64,000 nucleotides of DNA from the NCBI GenBank assembly GCA_947396885.1, contig OX377204.1:89476728-89540727 (forward strand). Reading direction: 5' to 3'. The notes under the pieces were generated by a model. The model searched no databases and was not told where the DNA came from. It saw only the letters and a program-made list of their open reading frames with translations. Source of the stretch: Heligmosomoides polygyrus polygyrus. Taxonomy: Eukaryota; Nematoda; Chromadorea; Rhabditida; Heligmosomidae. Numbering within the stretch: the stretch's first letter is position 1; each line of letters opens with the position of its first letter. Shown one piece after another: positions 19,551 through 29,592 of the stretch. The position numbers and the translations under genes are program-made.

Positions 19551-22469
19551 CTATTTGAGTGTTTTTATAAAGTTTATTGCTTTATTATAGTTATCTAACA
19601 TGCTGTACTTATATAGTATTTGCCTGTTTTTATTTAGACACTTTCTTATATTTTCGGTAATAAATTCTGTGCTATATCCATTATGTCTAAGTATTCTGTG
19701 AAGTTCTCTTATCTTAGTGCAAAAATATTGAAATGTTGAACAGACAGTAGCTATTCTAAGTGTTTCTGTATAAATGACATTATGTTTAATTCTGATTGAA
19801 ATCTGTGAGTCTACGTGTGGAAACCTATTTACTTTAAAATTGAAAGAATCTGTTTTGTTGTATAGGTTGTTTTCAATTTTATTATTTACGACTTCAATAG
19901 TTAGGTCGAGATAGTTACATTTGTATTCACTTTCGTGTGTTTTTTTAAATTCCAATGTGTTTTTATAAACTAAAGTAAGTATGTAATCAATATGGCTTTC
20001 TTTGTAATTATGAACTATAAGTATGTCGTCCATATATCTAAAAGGCTTAAACAATTGGTTTCTATTTAAAATTGTATTCTTAGAGTATTCAAATTCAAAC
20101 ATAGACATGGTTAAGTCAGCGAGTAAAGGGCTGAAGTTACCTCCTTGAGGAACTCCTTTATTTTGTTTAAATACTATACTGGCGAATATGCAGTAACTAT
20201 TTTTCAATAAGTAGTCTATTAAATATAAAAGATCCGTTATATTATAATACCTATATTTATTATTTTGAGTTGAGTTATCAGTATAGAAAGTTTTATATCC
20301 ATTACAGGCTATGAAATTTTTTCCAGAATTTTTGAAGCAAAGAATAATAAGATTTTTCATTTTTTCCATTATAACAGTATGAGGCATGCTAGTGAACATG
20401 TCTGTAAAATCAGCGGAATACAATTTAACATTATCTGCGTCAATACTTGCTAGTTCTGGTGTTATGTTAGAATTTTTGATAGCCCAATATGTTTTAATAG
20501 ACCTTGTATTACTAGCTACGTTATTGGCGTAATTAATAAAGTGTGTTTTTAGAAAAGTAAATATACAACAAAGTTCTAGGGCTAAGGGCTTAACACTGCT
20601 ATTATATGCCCCGGTAATAAATCTAAATTTCACAGGGTCTTTATGAAGTTTAGGCAGTGAATAAATAATTGGTAAATCTACATTTGAATCTACGCTTAAT
20701 TTATTTCTTATTTGGAATTGTTGATGCTTTTCTATTATGGGCAGCTTATTAGAAACGTTCAAATTAACATATGTATTATTAGTGTTACTGTTGTTAAAGA
20801 CATCATTTTCGTTATCATATGTAATTCCCATTTCTTTCATTAGGTTAAGTATGTAAAATTTTTTGCAAATAATACCATAATTATTGCTTGCTTTATCCAA
20901 TGGACAAAATATAAAATCTTTTTGTAGTCTTTGTATTGTATGGTACGGTATATAAACTTTATTACTAATGTTAATATGACTTAGCAATGGTTTTATTTTG
21001 TTTCTGTATTCTATTGCAAAGAAATTGTTCAATTGGTTCTTTTGGTCTGTCGAAATTCCATGGGATCTACTTATGTGATTAATAACTTTTTCGACAGTGG
21101 ATTTATATGTGTTATGCACTATATCTCTGGTGTAACCTATTACTGGTCTATATTTTGTGCCTTTTACCATAATTTCTTTCAAGTGTTGGTGTTCTATAAT
21201 GTTTAGATTACCTGTGATAATATGACAATGAGTAGTGTCAATGAATGAGCTGTATTTACTTTTTTCTGTTTTACATATGCATTCTCTATTGAGTATATCT
21301 TTATAACTTTCAAGATTTGCGTTTTTTAGAAATTGATTATAGTTGAAAATAGTAGTAGATATAGGTCGCTTATAGGTATACACTACTCTGAAAGGAATAA
21401 ATTCTTTTGTGGAGGTACTTCTGATTATTTCTTTAACTTTGCTGCTGTTGAATATTTTATTAAAGTTAATACGGTCAAAAATATCACCTTTATATTCCAT
21501 GTCTACATAATTAAATAATTTTTTTTCTACTTGTTTGATGTTATTGTTTGTATTGTATTTTATATGTGTCAGCAAGCACAGAACAATAAGCTTAGTTTTT
21601 TGATTAACATTGCCAAGGAAGTCTTTACTTAAACTGAGATTAACAAGTGTATCCAAATTTTGTTTATTTAGCATCTTGATTTTGTTATAAACTTCAAAGA
21701 CTTTAATGTTTTCTTCGTTACTGAGATATTGTATAAATTGGTTTGTATTATAACAATTTTTGTTTTTACTTCTTCTTTTACTTCCTCTATTTGTTCTTTC
21801 TTTTACAATCTGAAGTGAGTAAAATGGATGATTTGTTTTATAATCAAGTGGATTAATTATAGAAGATATATTTCCATAGCCTTTTATGTTGTCATTAAGA
21901 CCAAATGGATAAGCACTATTTAGAAGTTTAATCCAAAATAATTCTTTGTTAAATAATTTGTTTTTGTCTATGTTTTCTTCTAAGGCGTCTAAAACTGTAA
22001 ACTTTGGAATTGACCCACATTGATGAAAATGTTCATAGAGTGGAGTGTATTTCTTTTTGTTATTAGTGTAATAAATGTGCTCTCTGATTCTTTCTTTTAA
22101 TGATCTAGTAGTTATTCCGACATATTGAAGCTTACAAGAGTCGCAGTTAATACAGTAAACTACAGATTTAGTTTTACAATTAGTATCTTCCTTTTTATAG
22201 GTATTTATATAAACTTTAGTAACATAAGAAATAATGTGGTTTTCAAAATTGATTTGTTTACAGTACCTACAGTCAGAACTGCAAATTGACCCTTTACTGG
22301 AGTTTCCAAAATTTTTAATGGAATATTGATTGCTCCCATTTTTATATTTTATGAATTTGTTTAGGGTATGATAGTTAGCTATGTTATAGTTAAATTCATT
22401 TGCAGACCTAGTATCAAAGTACCTGGGAGGTCCAGCCCAAGTACAGTGAGCAGTTTCCCATAATGGGTT
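19551..22469 (-). CDS. Penelope-like element protein with N-terminal GIY-YIG nuclease and RT (Naiad type)
   Basis: A single open frame of 972 codons on the - strand. Residues about 60-70 hold a Cys motif (CSSDCRYC). Residues about 103-190 form a GIY-YIG endonuclease: VVYCINCDSCKLQYVGIT, LKERIREH with the catalytic Arg, KELFWIKLLNS with the Glu, and PFGLN. RT follows: CPLDKASNNYG, SLPKLHKDPVKFRFITG, YSADFTDMFTSMPH (motif A), GVPQGGNFSPLLAD and FRYMDDILIV (intact YMDD). Classical Penelope elements have the nuclease at the C-terminus. The permuted N-terminal order is the Naiad/Chlamys arrangement. The first ATG is at 21674, after the nuclease. No ATG, GTG or TTG occurs in the 265 codons before it, so the true 5' end is missing or the start is non-standard. 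The intact frame argues for recent activity. Confidence 0.85.
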   Translation of the reverse strand, partial: NPLWETAHCTWAGPPRYFDTRSANEFNYNIANYHTLNKFIKYKNGSNQYSIKNFGNSSKGSICSSDCRYCKQINFENHIISYVTKVYINTYKKEDTNCKTKSVVYCINCDSCKLQYVGITTRSLKERIREHIYYTNNKKKYTPLYEHFHQCGSIPKFTVLDALEENIDKNKLFNKELFWIKLLNSAYPFGLNDNIKGYGNISSIINPLDYKTNHPFYSLQIVKERTNRGSKRRSKNKNCYNTNQFIQYLSNEENIKVFEVYNKIKMLNKQNLDTLVNLSLSKDFLGNVNQKTKLIVLCLLTHIKYNTNNNIKQVEKKLFNYVDMEYKGDIFDRINFNKIFNSSKVKEIIRSTSTKEFIPFRVVYTYKRPISTTIFNYNQFLKNANLESYKDILNRECICKTEKSKYSSFIDTTHCHIITGNLNIIEHQHLKEIMVKGTKYRPVIGYTRDIVHNTYKSTVEKVINHISRSHGISTDQKNQLNNFFAIEYRNKIKPLLSHINISNKVYIPYHTIQRLQKDFIFCPLDKASNNYGIICKKFYILNLMKEMGITYDNENDVFNNSNTNNTYVNLNVSNKLPIIEKHQQFQIRNKLSVDSNVDLPIIYSLPKLHKDPVKFRFITGAYNSSVKPLALELCCIFTFLKTHFINYANNVASNTRSIKTYWAIKNSNITPELASIDADNVKLYSADFTDMFTSMPHTVIMEKMKNLIILCFKNSGKNFIACNGYKTFYTDNSTQNNKYRYYNITDLLYLIDYLLKNSYCIFASIVFKQNKGVPQGGNFSPLLADLTMSMFEFEYSKNTILNRNQLFKPFRYMDDILIVHNYKESHIDYILTLVYKNTLEFKKTHESEYKCNYLDLTIEVVNNKIENNLYNKTDSFNFKVNRFPHVDSQISIRIKHNVIYTETLRIATVCSTFQYFCTKIRELHRILRHNGYSTEFITENIRKCLNKNRQILYKYSMLDNYNKAINFIKTLK

Positions 22470-22472
22470 TTA

Positions 22473-23170
22473 GGGGGCTGCCCTACGGGGTTGTCGAACC
22501 CGTTTTGTACCACATGGGTACGGTTAGTACTGGAGGCGCCAAAATAAACTGCTCACGACTATTTTGACTTTTATAAACCCCATCAGTACTAACCCCTATT
22601 TTTAGTAAGAGGGTAGGTCCTCTTTTTTGTAGTTAATGAGTTGAAAGCGGGATGTCAAGGTTCCCTTTAAAAACAACAACAAAAACGTAAATAACAACAA
22701 CAAAAATAAACGGGGGAGGGGGATACTGTGTTGTAATTAGATATGGAGCAAATCAGTAACCATATATAAGGTCTTATGTGTTAGACTATAAGTTATTAGG
22801 TACAAGATATTAGTGTTTAGAGTTTTTGTTGATAAAATACAGGATTGGATTAGGTACATGATATTAGTGTTTAGAGTTTTTGTTGATAAAATACAGGATT
22901 GGATTAGTGCTTTGAACATTTTTGCCTTTATTTAATAAAAATACAGAACTAAAAAGAGCAGAAAGGTGTAATGTATGCTTAGTCAATAAACAAATTATCG
23001 GTTAGCAAATAAGTAATTAGATTAAATTTAAAAGCGTCAACTTGACGCACAGACCACTGGTCCATTAAATCACCACTGGTGACTGAGGCAAATTTCCTCC
23101 ATAATTTGTGTTAATAAAAGATAAAAGATATTAAGTAAAACCCGAAAATCGGTGCTGAATAATATGTGTC
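22473..23170. other. 5' flank of the Penelope-like element
   Basis: Contains inverted repeats near 22437-22600 (GAGCAGTTT with AAACTGCTC, and CAGTACTAACC with its inverse), so the transcript could fold strongly here. It also has a direct duplication at 22797-22919. I find no complete ribozyme core. Confidence 0.45.
22797..22919. repeat. Two tandem copies of a roughly 63 bp unit
   Basis: TAGGTACAAGATATTAGTG and the following 40 bases are repeated almost exactly once (second copy begins TAGGTACATGATATTAGTG). A simple tandem duplication upstream of the Penelope-like element. Confidence 0.8.
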
Positions 23171-23174
23171 CTCG

Positions 23175-23380
23175 GGTTAAACTCATGTTCCTATTTATCA
23201 AATGGAGAAAGAAACGTACTACTCCCAGTTTAGAAGTGATTGCTTCTATCTTCTCCGATAACTTGCTAACAGCGTTCGTGATCCTCAACCTCATAAAAAC
23301 ATCTACGTCCACATCACGTGGTGGAAATGGTGTGCACCAGTGTTTAAAACGCGCTCCACTGGTATAGGACTTCGCGCTGA
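23175..23380 (-). other. Unidentified coding-like segment shared by both duplicates
   Basis: A 127-codon frame (23070-23453, - strand) includes LRITNAVSKLSEKIEAITSK, a likely amphipathic helix. The same residues are kept in the duplicate at 63815-64000 despite nucleotide changes. It lies inside the hAT-like element and could be a transposase remnant. I do not recognise it. Confidence 0.3.
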
Positions 23381-24229
23381 GATTCCCCACACAACATGAG
23401 ACAATTTGAAACAGAGATGTATAAACTCTCAGAATAGACGTTCGCCACAGCAATAAGGAGAAGATACGCTCATGTCTTGTTCCCGTAATTTAGTCCAACA
23501 TGTAAGGCATCGGAATGTACTCTGCTAGTCTACCTGGTCTACCTGATCTAGTGGACTCTTAAGCTGTTTTACCATATAAGAAAAGAAAGAAGCTCGCTAG
23601 CGTGTCACATTTCGTTTTTTAAAGTGTCTGGCTTTGCTTTAAAATACAGTTTAATAGTTCAAAAAAGTAGTAGTGTAAGGTGTAATTTTGTAAGGTGTAT
23701 TATTCTTTTTATCGAATGAAATGACGATAATTGTGATAATTTCTAAACGCAGTTGGAATATTTTTCCAAAAGAAATATAGCAATATTCGACTGAATGTCG
23801 GATGTTCCAGAAATTTTTTTTTGTAGTTTCAATTAAGCTTTCTTCTTTTTTAAAGCACCCACAAAATAAATCGTTATACTTGTGCATTGATAGGCTTCCT
23901 CTTGCTTTGTTTGTTGTAGGATGCTCGCTGCTTTCACTGCGTTGTTTGTCTTAGGATGAAGTATACAGCATGATAAAAGGAAGATGATATGGTTTCTCTG
24001 AACGTGATGATGTTTCAATGGAAAGCTTTACTCCTTTTTTAAAGCACCGCCACTTAAAACGAATTGTTTTTGAGGGAATATTAAACTTTAAAAAATTAAC
24101 GGTTTTACCGAATTTACTGTTAAATTTCCGCACTAAAAATATGCGGTAAAAAAATTACCGGCGGCAGGTCAGCGCACACTCTTCGATCGAACGCAACGTC
24201 CAATATATCCTCAGCATTCAAATGAGTTT

Positions 24230-24510
24230 CTTTAAGCCTCAAGTGGCTGGTATCCAGGTTGTAAACTGTCATAACGATGTTTTGTTGCGATCAAAACTTC
24301 TAGTGCTAGGCGGGACTCGAACCCGCACATCCTGCTGACCGTACGCCGCTACGCCATCGGCACTGTCTGATCGAATGCCACATCCGGTCAGCGGAAGGTG
24401 CGGGTTCGAGTTAGAGTTTTGATTACAATAGAATGCGAAATAAACTCCAATCGGAACGTTTTGAAGCTTTAGCTGCAAGTACGAGAGGGTCTTTGTGAAA
24501 AAGAAGGTCA
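24230..24510. repeat. Palindromic tRNA-like element
   Basis: The - strand of 24303-24363 has an A-box-like GTAGCGGCGT, a perfect T arm GCGGG-TTCGAGT-CCCGC and GTGC/GCAC ends, but only about 61 nt, so the anticodon arm is truncated. A second B box (GCGGGTTCGAG) lies in the opposite orientation at about 24393. The element at 45075-45320 has the same layout. Confidence 0.5.
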
Positions 24511-24537
24511 TAGCTATTCAAATTGTTAGACGGCTGT

Positions 24538-24622
24538 TTAACTACGACAAAACTCTGGCCGGGATGCTGCGCCTAACAACACCGGCTTTCCGCCTGGCGC
24601 AGGAGTTTTGGTCGTAACTAAA
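24538..24622. repeat. Hairpin repeat
   Basis: ACTACGACAAAACTC and its inverse GAGTTTTGGTCGTAACT bracket a GC-rich core. A compact foldback of about 85 bp with no other feature. Confidence 0.6.
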
Positions 24623-24728
24623 AATCCATATTTCTCAACTTATAGCCTCCATAGGAGTCGCTCTACGGATAAAAACATTTCTGTTTGTGATGTGGTTTCA
24701 AGTTTGCAATTACTGCCTCTATTTTCAG

Positions 24729-24765
24729 ACGCTGGTGAATAGCCCAGATGAGATAGGCCTGAGAG
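24729..24765 (+). CDS. Exon G1, TLVNSPDEIGLR
   Basis: 37 nt. Acceptor CTATTTTCAG, donor GTATGA, ending in phase 1. It is the only non-symmetric junction found, and it joins exactly to the next exon to make Asp (G|AT). Confidence 0.55.
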
Positions 24766-24829
24766 GTATGACGACTTCAAGTGTGAATCTTAACAATAGC
24801 ATTTGTGTTTGACTTTTTCTTTCTTGCAG

Positions 24830-24906
24830 ATGACGTCAGAACCGCGAAGCACTCATCTGTTTCAGAAGCTGTCGAAGAAGGAGATAATTTTGATAGCTAT
24901 GATGAG
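24830..24906 (+). CDS. Exon G2, acidic/Ser
   Basis: 77 nt. Acceptor TTTCTTGCAG, donor GTGTGT. With the split codon it reads DDVRTAKHSSVSEAVEEG then DNFDSYDE and returns the gene to phase 0. Confidence 0.6.
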
Positions 24907-25525
24907 GTGTGTACGAAATTCTTCATATTTGTTTGCGTCGACGATGGCTTACGCATCTGGTAATTCAGGTACCTATCCGGACTGTTCATAATGATGGTCA
25001 CTTCAATCACCATCGCTTAAGCAAGGTAGTTAGCAGATTGTACCATTCGTACCCACTCATTTATCTCGGAGAGTGATTGGATGTGTCCTAGTCAGGGGAA
25101 GGGACAACCCTGAATTGGCGGCACATCGCAACTCCCTCTACGCACCAGCGAACTTGCCATGTAGCCGTCACATCATTCGTCAGATACTGAGCCTCTCAAC
25201 GAAATTTAGGAAAGGGGATAGTTAAGGAAGGCAACCTCTTCTCCCTTCCAATTAGGATAGATTCGGATGCTTCAATTCATAGCAATACAACACGCTTTCA
25301 GCTCTCCATTCACACGAACAACGATGAATTCTTTTTTTGTTGGCGGGCATCCTCCATCTGATGGTCGGACTAGCCTTCGGTCTCGAACAAGTGTTAGCAG
25401 ACAGGTGCTTTCATGACATTGGACTGCAGTCTAGGAACCTTTTTTGGATATGATAGTGGAAAGATGGACGGCGGCGTCAGATGGACAACGGAATAATTTG
25501 CTGATTTTATTCTCTACCGATTTAG

Positions 25526-25612
25526 AGTATGATGCGATCCACAGATTTCCTTTCTGGTGCAAATGAGGATGAGTGGAACGACGACGAACTTCAGCCAGCC
25601 TACAGTCGACAG
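25526..25612 (+). CDS. Exon H, SMMRSTDFLSGANEDEWN
   Basis: 29 codons in phase 0-0. Acceptor CCGATTTAG, donor GTATTT. Ends DDELQPAYSRQ. Composition and phase match neighbours; there is no second copy to confirm it. Confidence 0.5.
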
Positions 25613-25659
25613 GTATTTCTGATGGGTTGTAGAACATTGGCGTAAAATGTGAGAATCAG

Positions 25660-25847
25660 AGGCCAGATTCTTCAACAGCTTATCGGCCGGTAATGGTGAA
25701 TAGTGCCGCCAAACCTACTGATACCGCGATTCATCAACATGCGGTGTGGTAAATTTGGAGTCGAACTCTCTGTATCGGGTACTACGTAGGCGGGTATGGC
25801 GAATTCGATACCATGATACCGGTGCTATCGTTGATGAATCGGGTCCC
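25660..25847. mobile_element. MITE with ATTCATCAACGA arms
   Basis: GGCCAGATTCTTCAACAGC on the left and the inverse GTTGATGAATCGGGTCCC on the right; interior partly self-complementary. Member of the family at 15795, 30680 and 36440. Confidence 0.5.
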
Positions 25848-26189
25848 AGCACTACCGTCCTAATGTGATAAATAGGGGTAAACAATGCGGAGAATCTTAA
25901 CTGAGGGCAGCCAATGATACGTGCTAGATCTGGCGCCAGCCTGTTAACCCAGGATGAAAGGTGGATTGTTAGGTGGGGTGAAGTCGAGGGCAACGCCCAT
26001 TCGTGCACTTGCGTTAGCAGCCCTTTTTGTCGTCAGCACTGCTCTGACTATGTATCGTTTAAAAAAGTTCAGTCACAGGTCTATAAAACAAGGCGACAAT
26101 GTGAGGGCAATTATTTGCATTATTGAGACCTGTTACGAGTGCCTCAGGCGAATTTGTGGTCCGATAAAGTGAATTTGTGAAAATATCGT

Positions 26190-26690
26190 GCGAGACCTGG
26201 AAGAGAAGGCATGGGAGCGAAGGCCGACGAGCGGTAACAGCACCATCCTCGCCTCGCCAACGACATCATACTCGTAACGCCGAGCTTTAGGCCCCGTTTA
26301 TACTTCCGACGCCGAGCGACGCGACGGCATGTAAAGTGGCAAAATTGATCGATCGCGTCGCTCAATCAATATGGCCACTATACACGGCGTCGCGTCGCTC
26401 GGCGTCGGAAGTATAAACGGGGCCTTAGACAAAGCGGAGGGAATACTGTTCGGCTTATGTGGAAACGTAGTCCAAAGAGTCGGAGTCCAAACAAGATGAA
26501 GTTGATGAGGAACGGAGGGGTTTCATGAAAGCCCTCAACGATGGTTCTGAAGGTGTTCCTCGAACGACTGAGACCGATCGACTTTCCAGTTTTGTACACT
26601 ATAGATACGAAAGGAAACGTGACTGGCAGCAGTGCGAGCAATTTGATGGTCAGCGTGGCAGACCGATGATAGAAGTGAAACGGCTGTCGT
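26190..26690 (+). pseudogene. Decayed RTE-type RT fragment split by a MITE
   Basis: Before the MITE the frame reads LANDIILVTPS, and after it (with one TTA copy removed) it continues SLDKAEGILFGLCGNVVQ, then after a frameshift NKMKLMRNGGVS. These match the RT active-site and following region of nematode RTE elements. As in the fragment at 658-1932, the second catalytic box has Asn for Asp (A-N-D). Confidence 0.65.
26290..26424. mobile_element. Harbinger-like MITE, 135 bp
   Basis: Nearly perfect inverted arms of about 38 bp beginning GGCCCCGTTTATACTTCCGA. Flanked by TTA at 26287-26289 and 26425-26427. Removing it with one TTA restores the surrounding RT frame, which fixes the insertion point. 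Confidence 0.85.
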
Positions 26691-27050
26691 GACATGAGTG
26701 CTCTGCGCTTTACTCAGGAGTTGGCAAGTGACTGGTTAGCCGAACGAAGTACAAGTCGAGCACAATTCACTGATTATTCTCAAGATCGCTCTGATATCAT
26801 CCATCAAGGGGATGCCCTACATCGACTGGGATGGCTAACCAGGGAATGCCGTCAGCTTCCCATGGAACTTCGGCATGATACCTATATCACGTGAAAGAGC
26901 TCGAGACGCTGATCACAGATATGTAGACCAAATTTGCTAAATGGATCTCCTAAGCGAGTTATGGCCGGCGGAAGCCGCCGTGTCTTCCATGTGTTAGGCG
27001 CGCTCAATGGGCGCAGTATTGTGCGGTAAGAAGTGGTTCGGCTATTAGCG

Positions 27051-27133
27051 CCGTCAGCAGCGGCGGCGGCGCAGTGGTAGGGTGCTCGCTTCACAGGATT
27101 GAGGTCAGTGGTTCGGTTCCCGTCGCTGACGGC
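27051..27133 (+). ncRNA. tRNA-like Pol III unit in left arm
   Basis: GCCGTCAGC pairs with GCTGACGGC at the ends. The A box reads GGCGCAGTGGTAGGG and the B box GTGGTTCGGTTCCCG, and a T6 run follows directly, as in a Pol III terminator. The T stem is imperfect, so it is a tRNA-derived sequence rather than a working tRNA. Inverse copy in the right arm at about 28448-28530. Confidence 0.45.
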
Positions 27134-27424
27134 TTTTTTGCATTTTGTAACTTATCTTCGACGAGGACCTATAATTCCATTTTTAGCACATTTTTGAGCG
27201 AACGGCGATGGCGACTTGCATTTACGTCTATTTGAAGACGGAAACGTGTTTCAGGTAAAATGTTTTATTCAAGACGTGAAGTAAGTCAAAAATTCAAAGC
27301 AAAGCAAAAATAAAAAGTAAAAATGAAATCAAAAATCAACAAAACTTAATAAGTATAATAAATAAAAAGTAAAGGCACTAGTTAAAAGTTCCGACTCCAC
27401 CGACACGACTGCGGTCGAAAAAAG

Positions 27425-28160
27425 GGGGGTTATTTGGGGTGCTGATCACGAATCTGACATCCGTTTTTCACGATTCGGTCGGAGACCATCCAAACCTTTA
27501 ACAAGGGTGGTCCAGGCAGATTCACCGATTTCGCTGAAACTTCGTCTAGGGGGGTTATTTGGGGTGCTGATCACGAATCTGACATCCGTTTTTCACGATT
27601 CGGTCGGAGACCATCCAAACCTTTAACAAGGGTGGTCCAGGCAGATTCACCGATTTCGCTGAAACTTCGTCGAGGGGGTTATGGGGTGCTGATCACGAAT
27701 CTGACATCCGTTTTTCACGATTCGGTCGGAGACCACCTATACCGTTACTACGACCGAATCGTGAAAAACGGATGTCAGATTCGTGATCAGCACCCCAAAT
27801 AACCCCCCTCGACGAAGTTTCAGCGAAATCGGTGACCCTGCCTGGACCACCCTTGGTAACGGTACGGGTGGTCTCCGACCGAATCGTGAAAAACGGATGC
27901 CAGATTCGTGATCAGCACCCCAAATAACCTCCCTAGACGAAGTTTTATAGGTGGTCTCCGACCGAATCGTGAAAAACGGATGTCAGATTCGTGATCAGCA
28001 CCCCAAATAACCCCCCTCGACGAAGTTTCAGCGAAATCGGTGACCCTGCCTGGACCACCCTTGGTAACGGTACGGGTGGTCTCCGACCGAATCGTGAAAA
28101 ACGGATGCCAGATTCGTGATCAGCACCCCAAATAACCTCCCTAGACGAAGTTTTAGCGAA
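27425..28160. repeat. Satellite core, roughly 118 bp units in both orientations
   Basis: Direct units containing TGATCACGAATCTGACATCC and GGTGGTCCAGGCAG run to about 27735, then inverted units to 28160. Related units occur at 29315-29480, 42840-43215 and 44215-44560. Confidence 0.75.
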
Positions 28161-28447
28161 GAAATTTTTTTCGACCGAAGTCGTGTCGGTGGAGTCGGAA
28201 CTTTTAACTAGTGCCTTTTTTTATTATGTTTATTAAGTTTTGTTGATTTTTGATTTCATTTTTACTTTTTATTTTTGCTTTGCTTTGAATTTTTGACTTG
28301 CTTCACGTCATGAATAAAACATTTTACCTGAAACACGTTTCCGTCTTCATATAGGCGTAAATGCAAGTCGCCATCAGCCGTTCGCTCAAAAATGTGCTAA
28401 AAATGGAATTATAGGTCCTCGTCGAAGATAAGTTACAAAATGCAAAA

Positions 28448-28530
28448 AAGCAGTCAGCGACGGGAACCGAACCAATGACCTCAATCCTGTGAAGCGAGCA
28501 CCCTACCACTGCGTCGCCGCCGCTGCTGAC
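28448..28530 (-). ncRNA. tRNA-like Pol III unit in right arm
   Basis: Inverse copy of 27051-27133 with several substitutions (CGACGGGAACCGAACCAATG is the B-box side). Also followed on the - strand by a T run. Confidence 0.4.
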
Positions 28531-28924
28531 TGCGCTAATAGCCGAACCGCTGATTACCGCGCAATACTGCGCCCATTGATCGCGCCTAACACATGGAAGA
28601 CACGGCGGCTTCCGCCGGCCATAACTCGCTTAGGAGATCCATTTAGCAAATTTGGTCTACATATCTGTGATCAGCGTCTCAAGCTCTTTCGCGTGATATA
28701 GGTCTCATCCCGAAGTTCCATGGGAAGCTGACGGCATTCCCTGGTAAGACCTTCACCTCTTAATTGACTCACTTCACGTAGAACATAGAACATTCATTGA
28801 GCCAAAAGTGGTACAAAATAGTTGAACACAAAAGAACAGCTTAAAAGTTGGCTCTTCAAAGATCAGCAAAAGTGAAGAGCAATTATTGTGCCAAAAGAGA
28901 TACAAAATGTGTAACCAAGAAGCT

Positions 28925-29040
28925 GCCCCCGTCAATGAACTGCTCCCCGCTACCACCCACCCACTTTACTCCTACTTTCATAGTACTATATGAAAGTAGG
29001 AGTAAAGTGGGTGGTTGGTAGAGGGGGGGGGGGCAGTTTA
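28925..29040. repeat. Hairpin repeat
   Basis: A roughly 110 bp palindrome centred at 28987. CCCACTTTACTCCTACTTTC and its inverse flank ATAGTACTAT. Adjacent repeat sequence (ATTGAGCCAAAAGTGG near 28796) recurs near 31400. Confidence 0.6.
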
Positions 29041-29145
29041 TTGTAGGAGTGACGTTTCGATCGTTTCGCCTTCTTCAAAGGTACAGCAATCGACCGCGCT
29101 GAGACGCAGCGATTACCTTATCGCTTAATATCGCATATCCATTAA

Positions 29146-29592
29146 CACATTGACGACAATGTGAGCCACTGCTGGCTCATACGTGTCTGTCCGCGTGGGA
29201 CAATATGAGCCACAGGTGGTTCATATTGTGCCACGCGGACAGACATGGGCTATCCTCCCACTAAGGCTATCGACAATTACCCGTACCTACCGTAACCTAC
29301 CATACTCCACCTCAATACCAAAAACGGATGTCAGATTCGTGATCAGTACCCCAAATAACCCCTGGGCGACGTTTGGGACCTCGGCAGCCTTAGTCACCCG
29401 TACCTACCGTAACCTATCGTAATCAGCCGAAATTTCATAAACGGATATCGGATTCGTGATCAACACCCTAAATAACTCCTCTGGTCGAAGTTTGATAGAA
29501 AAAAACAAAAAAGTGGTCCGCGGGGGATATTATGAGCCGCCGGTGGCTCATAACGCGCTCGTCTGCCGCAAAACGCGATTGTCGTCAATGTG
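29146..29592. mobile_element. piggyBac-like MITE with TTAA target
   Basis: CACATTGACGACAATGTGAG on the left and inverse GATTGTCGTCAATGTG on the right, each flanked by TTAA (29142-29145, 29593-29596). TTAA duplication is the piggyBac signature. Non-coding. Confidence 0.6.

Larger units (their letters stand above)
18750..24184. mobile_element. hAT-type element hosting a Penelope-like element
   Basis: Left end CAGGGGTGTGCGTTTAAAGG, right end GCGCACACTCTTC. The flanking 7 bp ATCGAAC are repeated (18743-18749 and 24186-24192), close to the 8-bp hAT duplication. The arms are rich in TTAACGG and TTTACCGG motifs in inverse orientation. About 4.3 kb between 18856 and 23170 is absent from the copy at 63689-64000 and is the nested Penelope-like insertion. 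No hAT transposase is evident. Confidence 0.55.
26838..28745. mobile_element. 1.9 kb element with roughly 590 bp terminal inverted repeats
   Basis: Starts ACCAGGGAATGCCGTCAGC and ends with its inverse. The arms (26838-27425 and 28168-28745) are nearly identical and each carries a tRNA-like sequence. The core is a satellite array. No transposase frame is seen, so it is non-autonomous. Confidence 0.75.

Noticed and set aside
19551..21674. Penelope protein beginning at the ATG at 21674
   Set aside because: The same frame is open for 265 more codons and contains the GIY-YIG nuclease, so this ATG is internal to the EN-RT frame.
22430..22620. Second hammerhead near the 5' end of the Penelope-like element
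   Set aside because: Strong inverted repeats and a CTGATGG motif are present, but the CTGANGA/GAAA core is incomplete in either strand.
24303..24363. Functional tRNA gene (- strand)
   Set aside because: The T arm is perfect, but the total is about 61 nt with no complete anticodon arm.
27425..28160. CRISPR-like array
   Set aside because: Units are about 118 bp satellite repeats in both orientations with no unique spacers, in a eukaryotic genome.
26882..28701. Paired frames MKRAPYHC... on both strands
   Set aside because: They are the two inverted arms of one transposable element read in opposite directions, covering a tRNA-like sequence.
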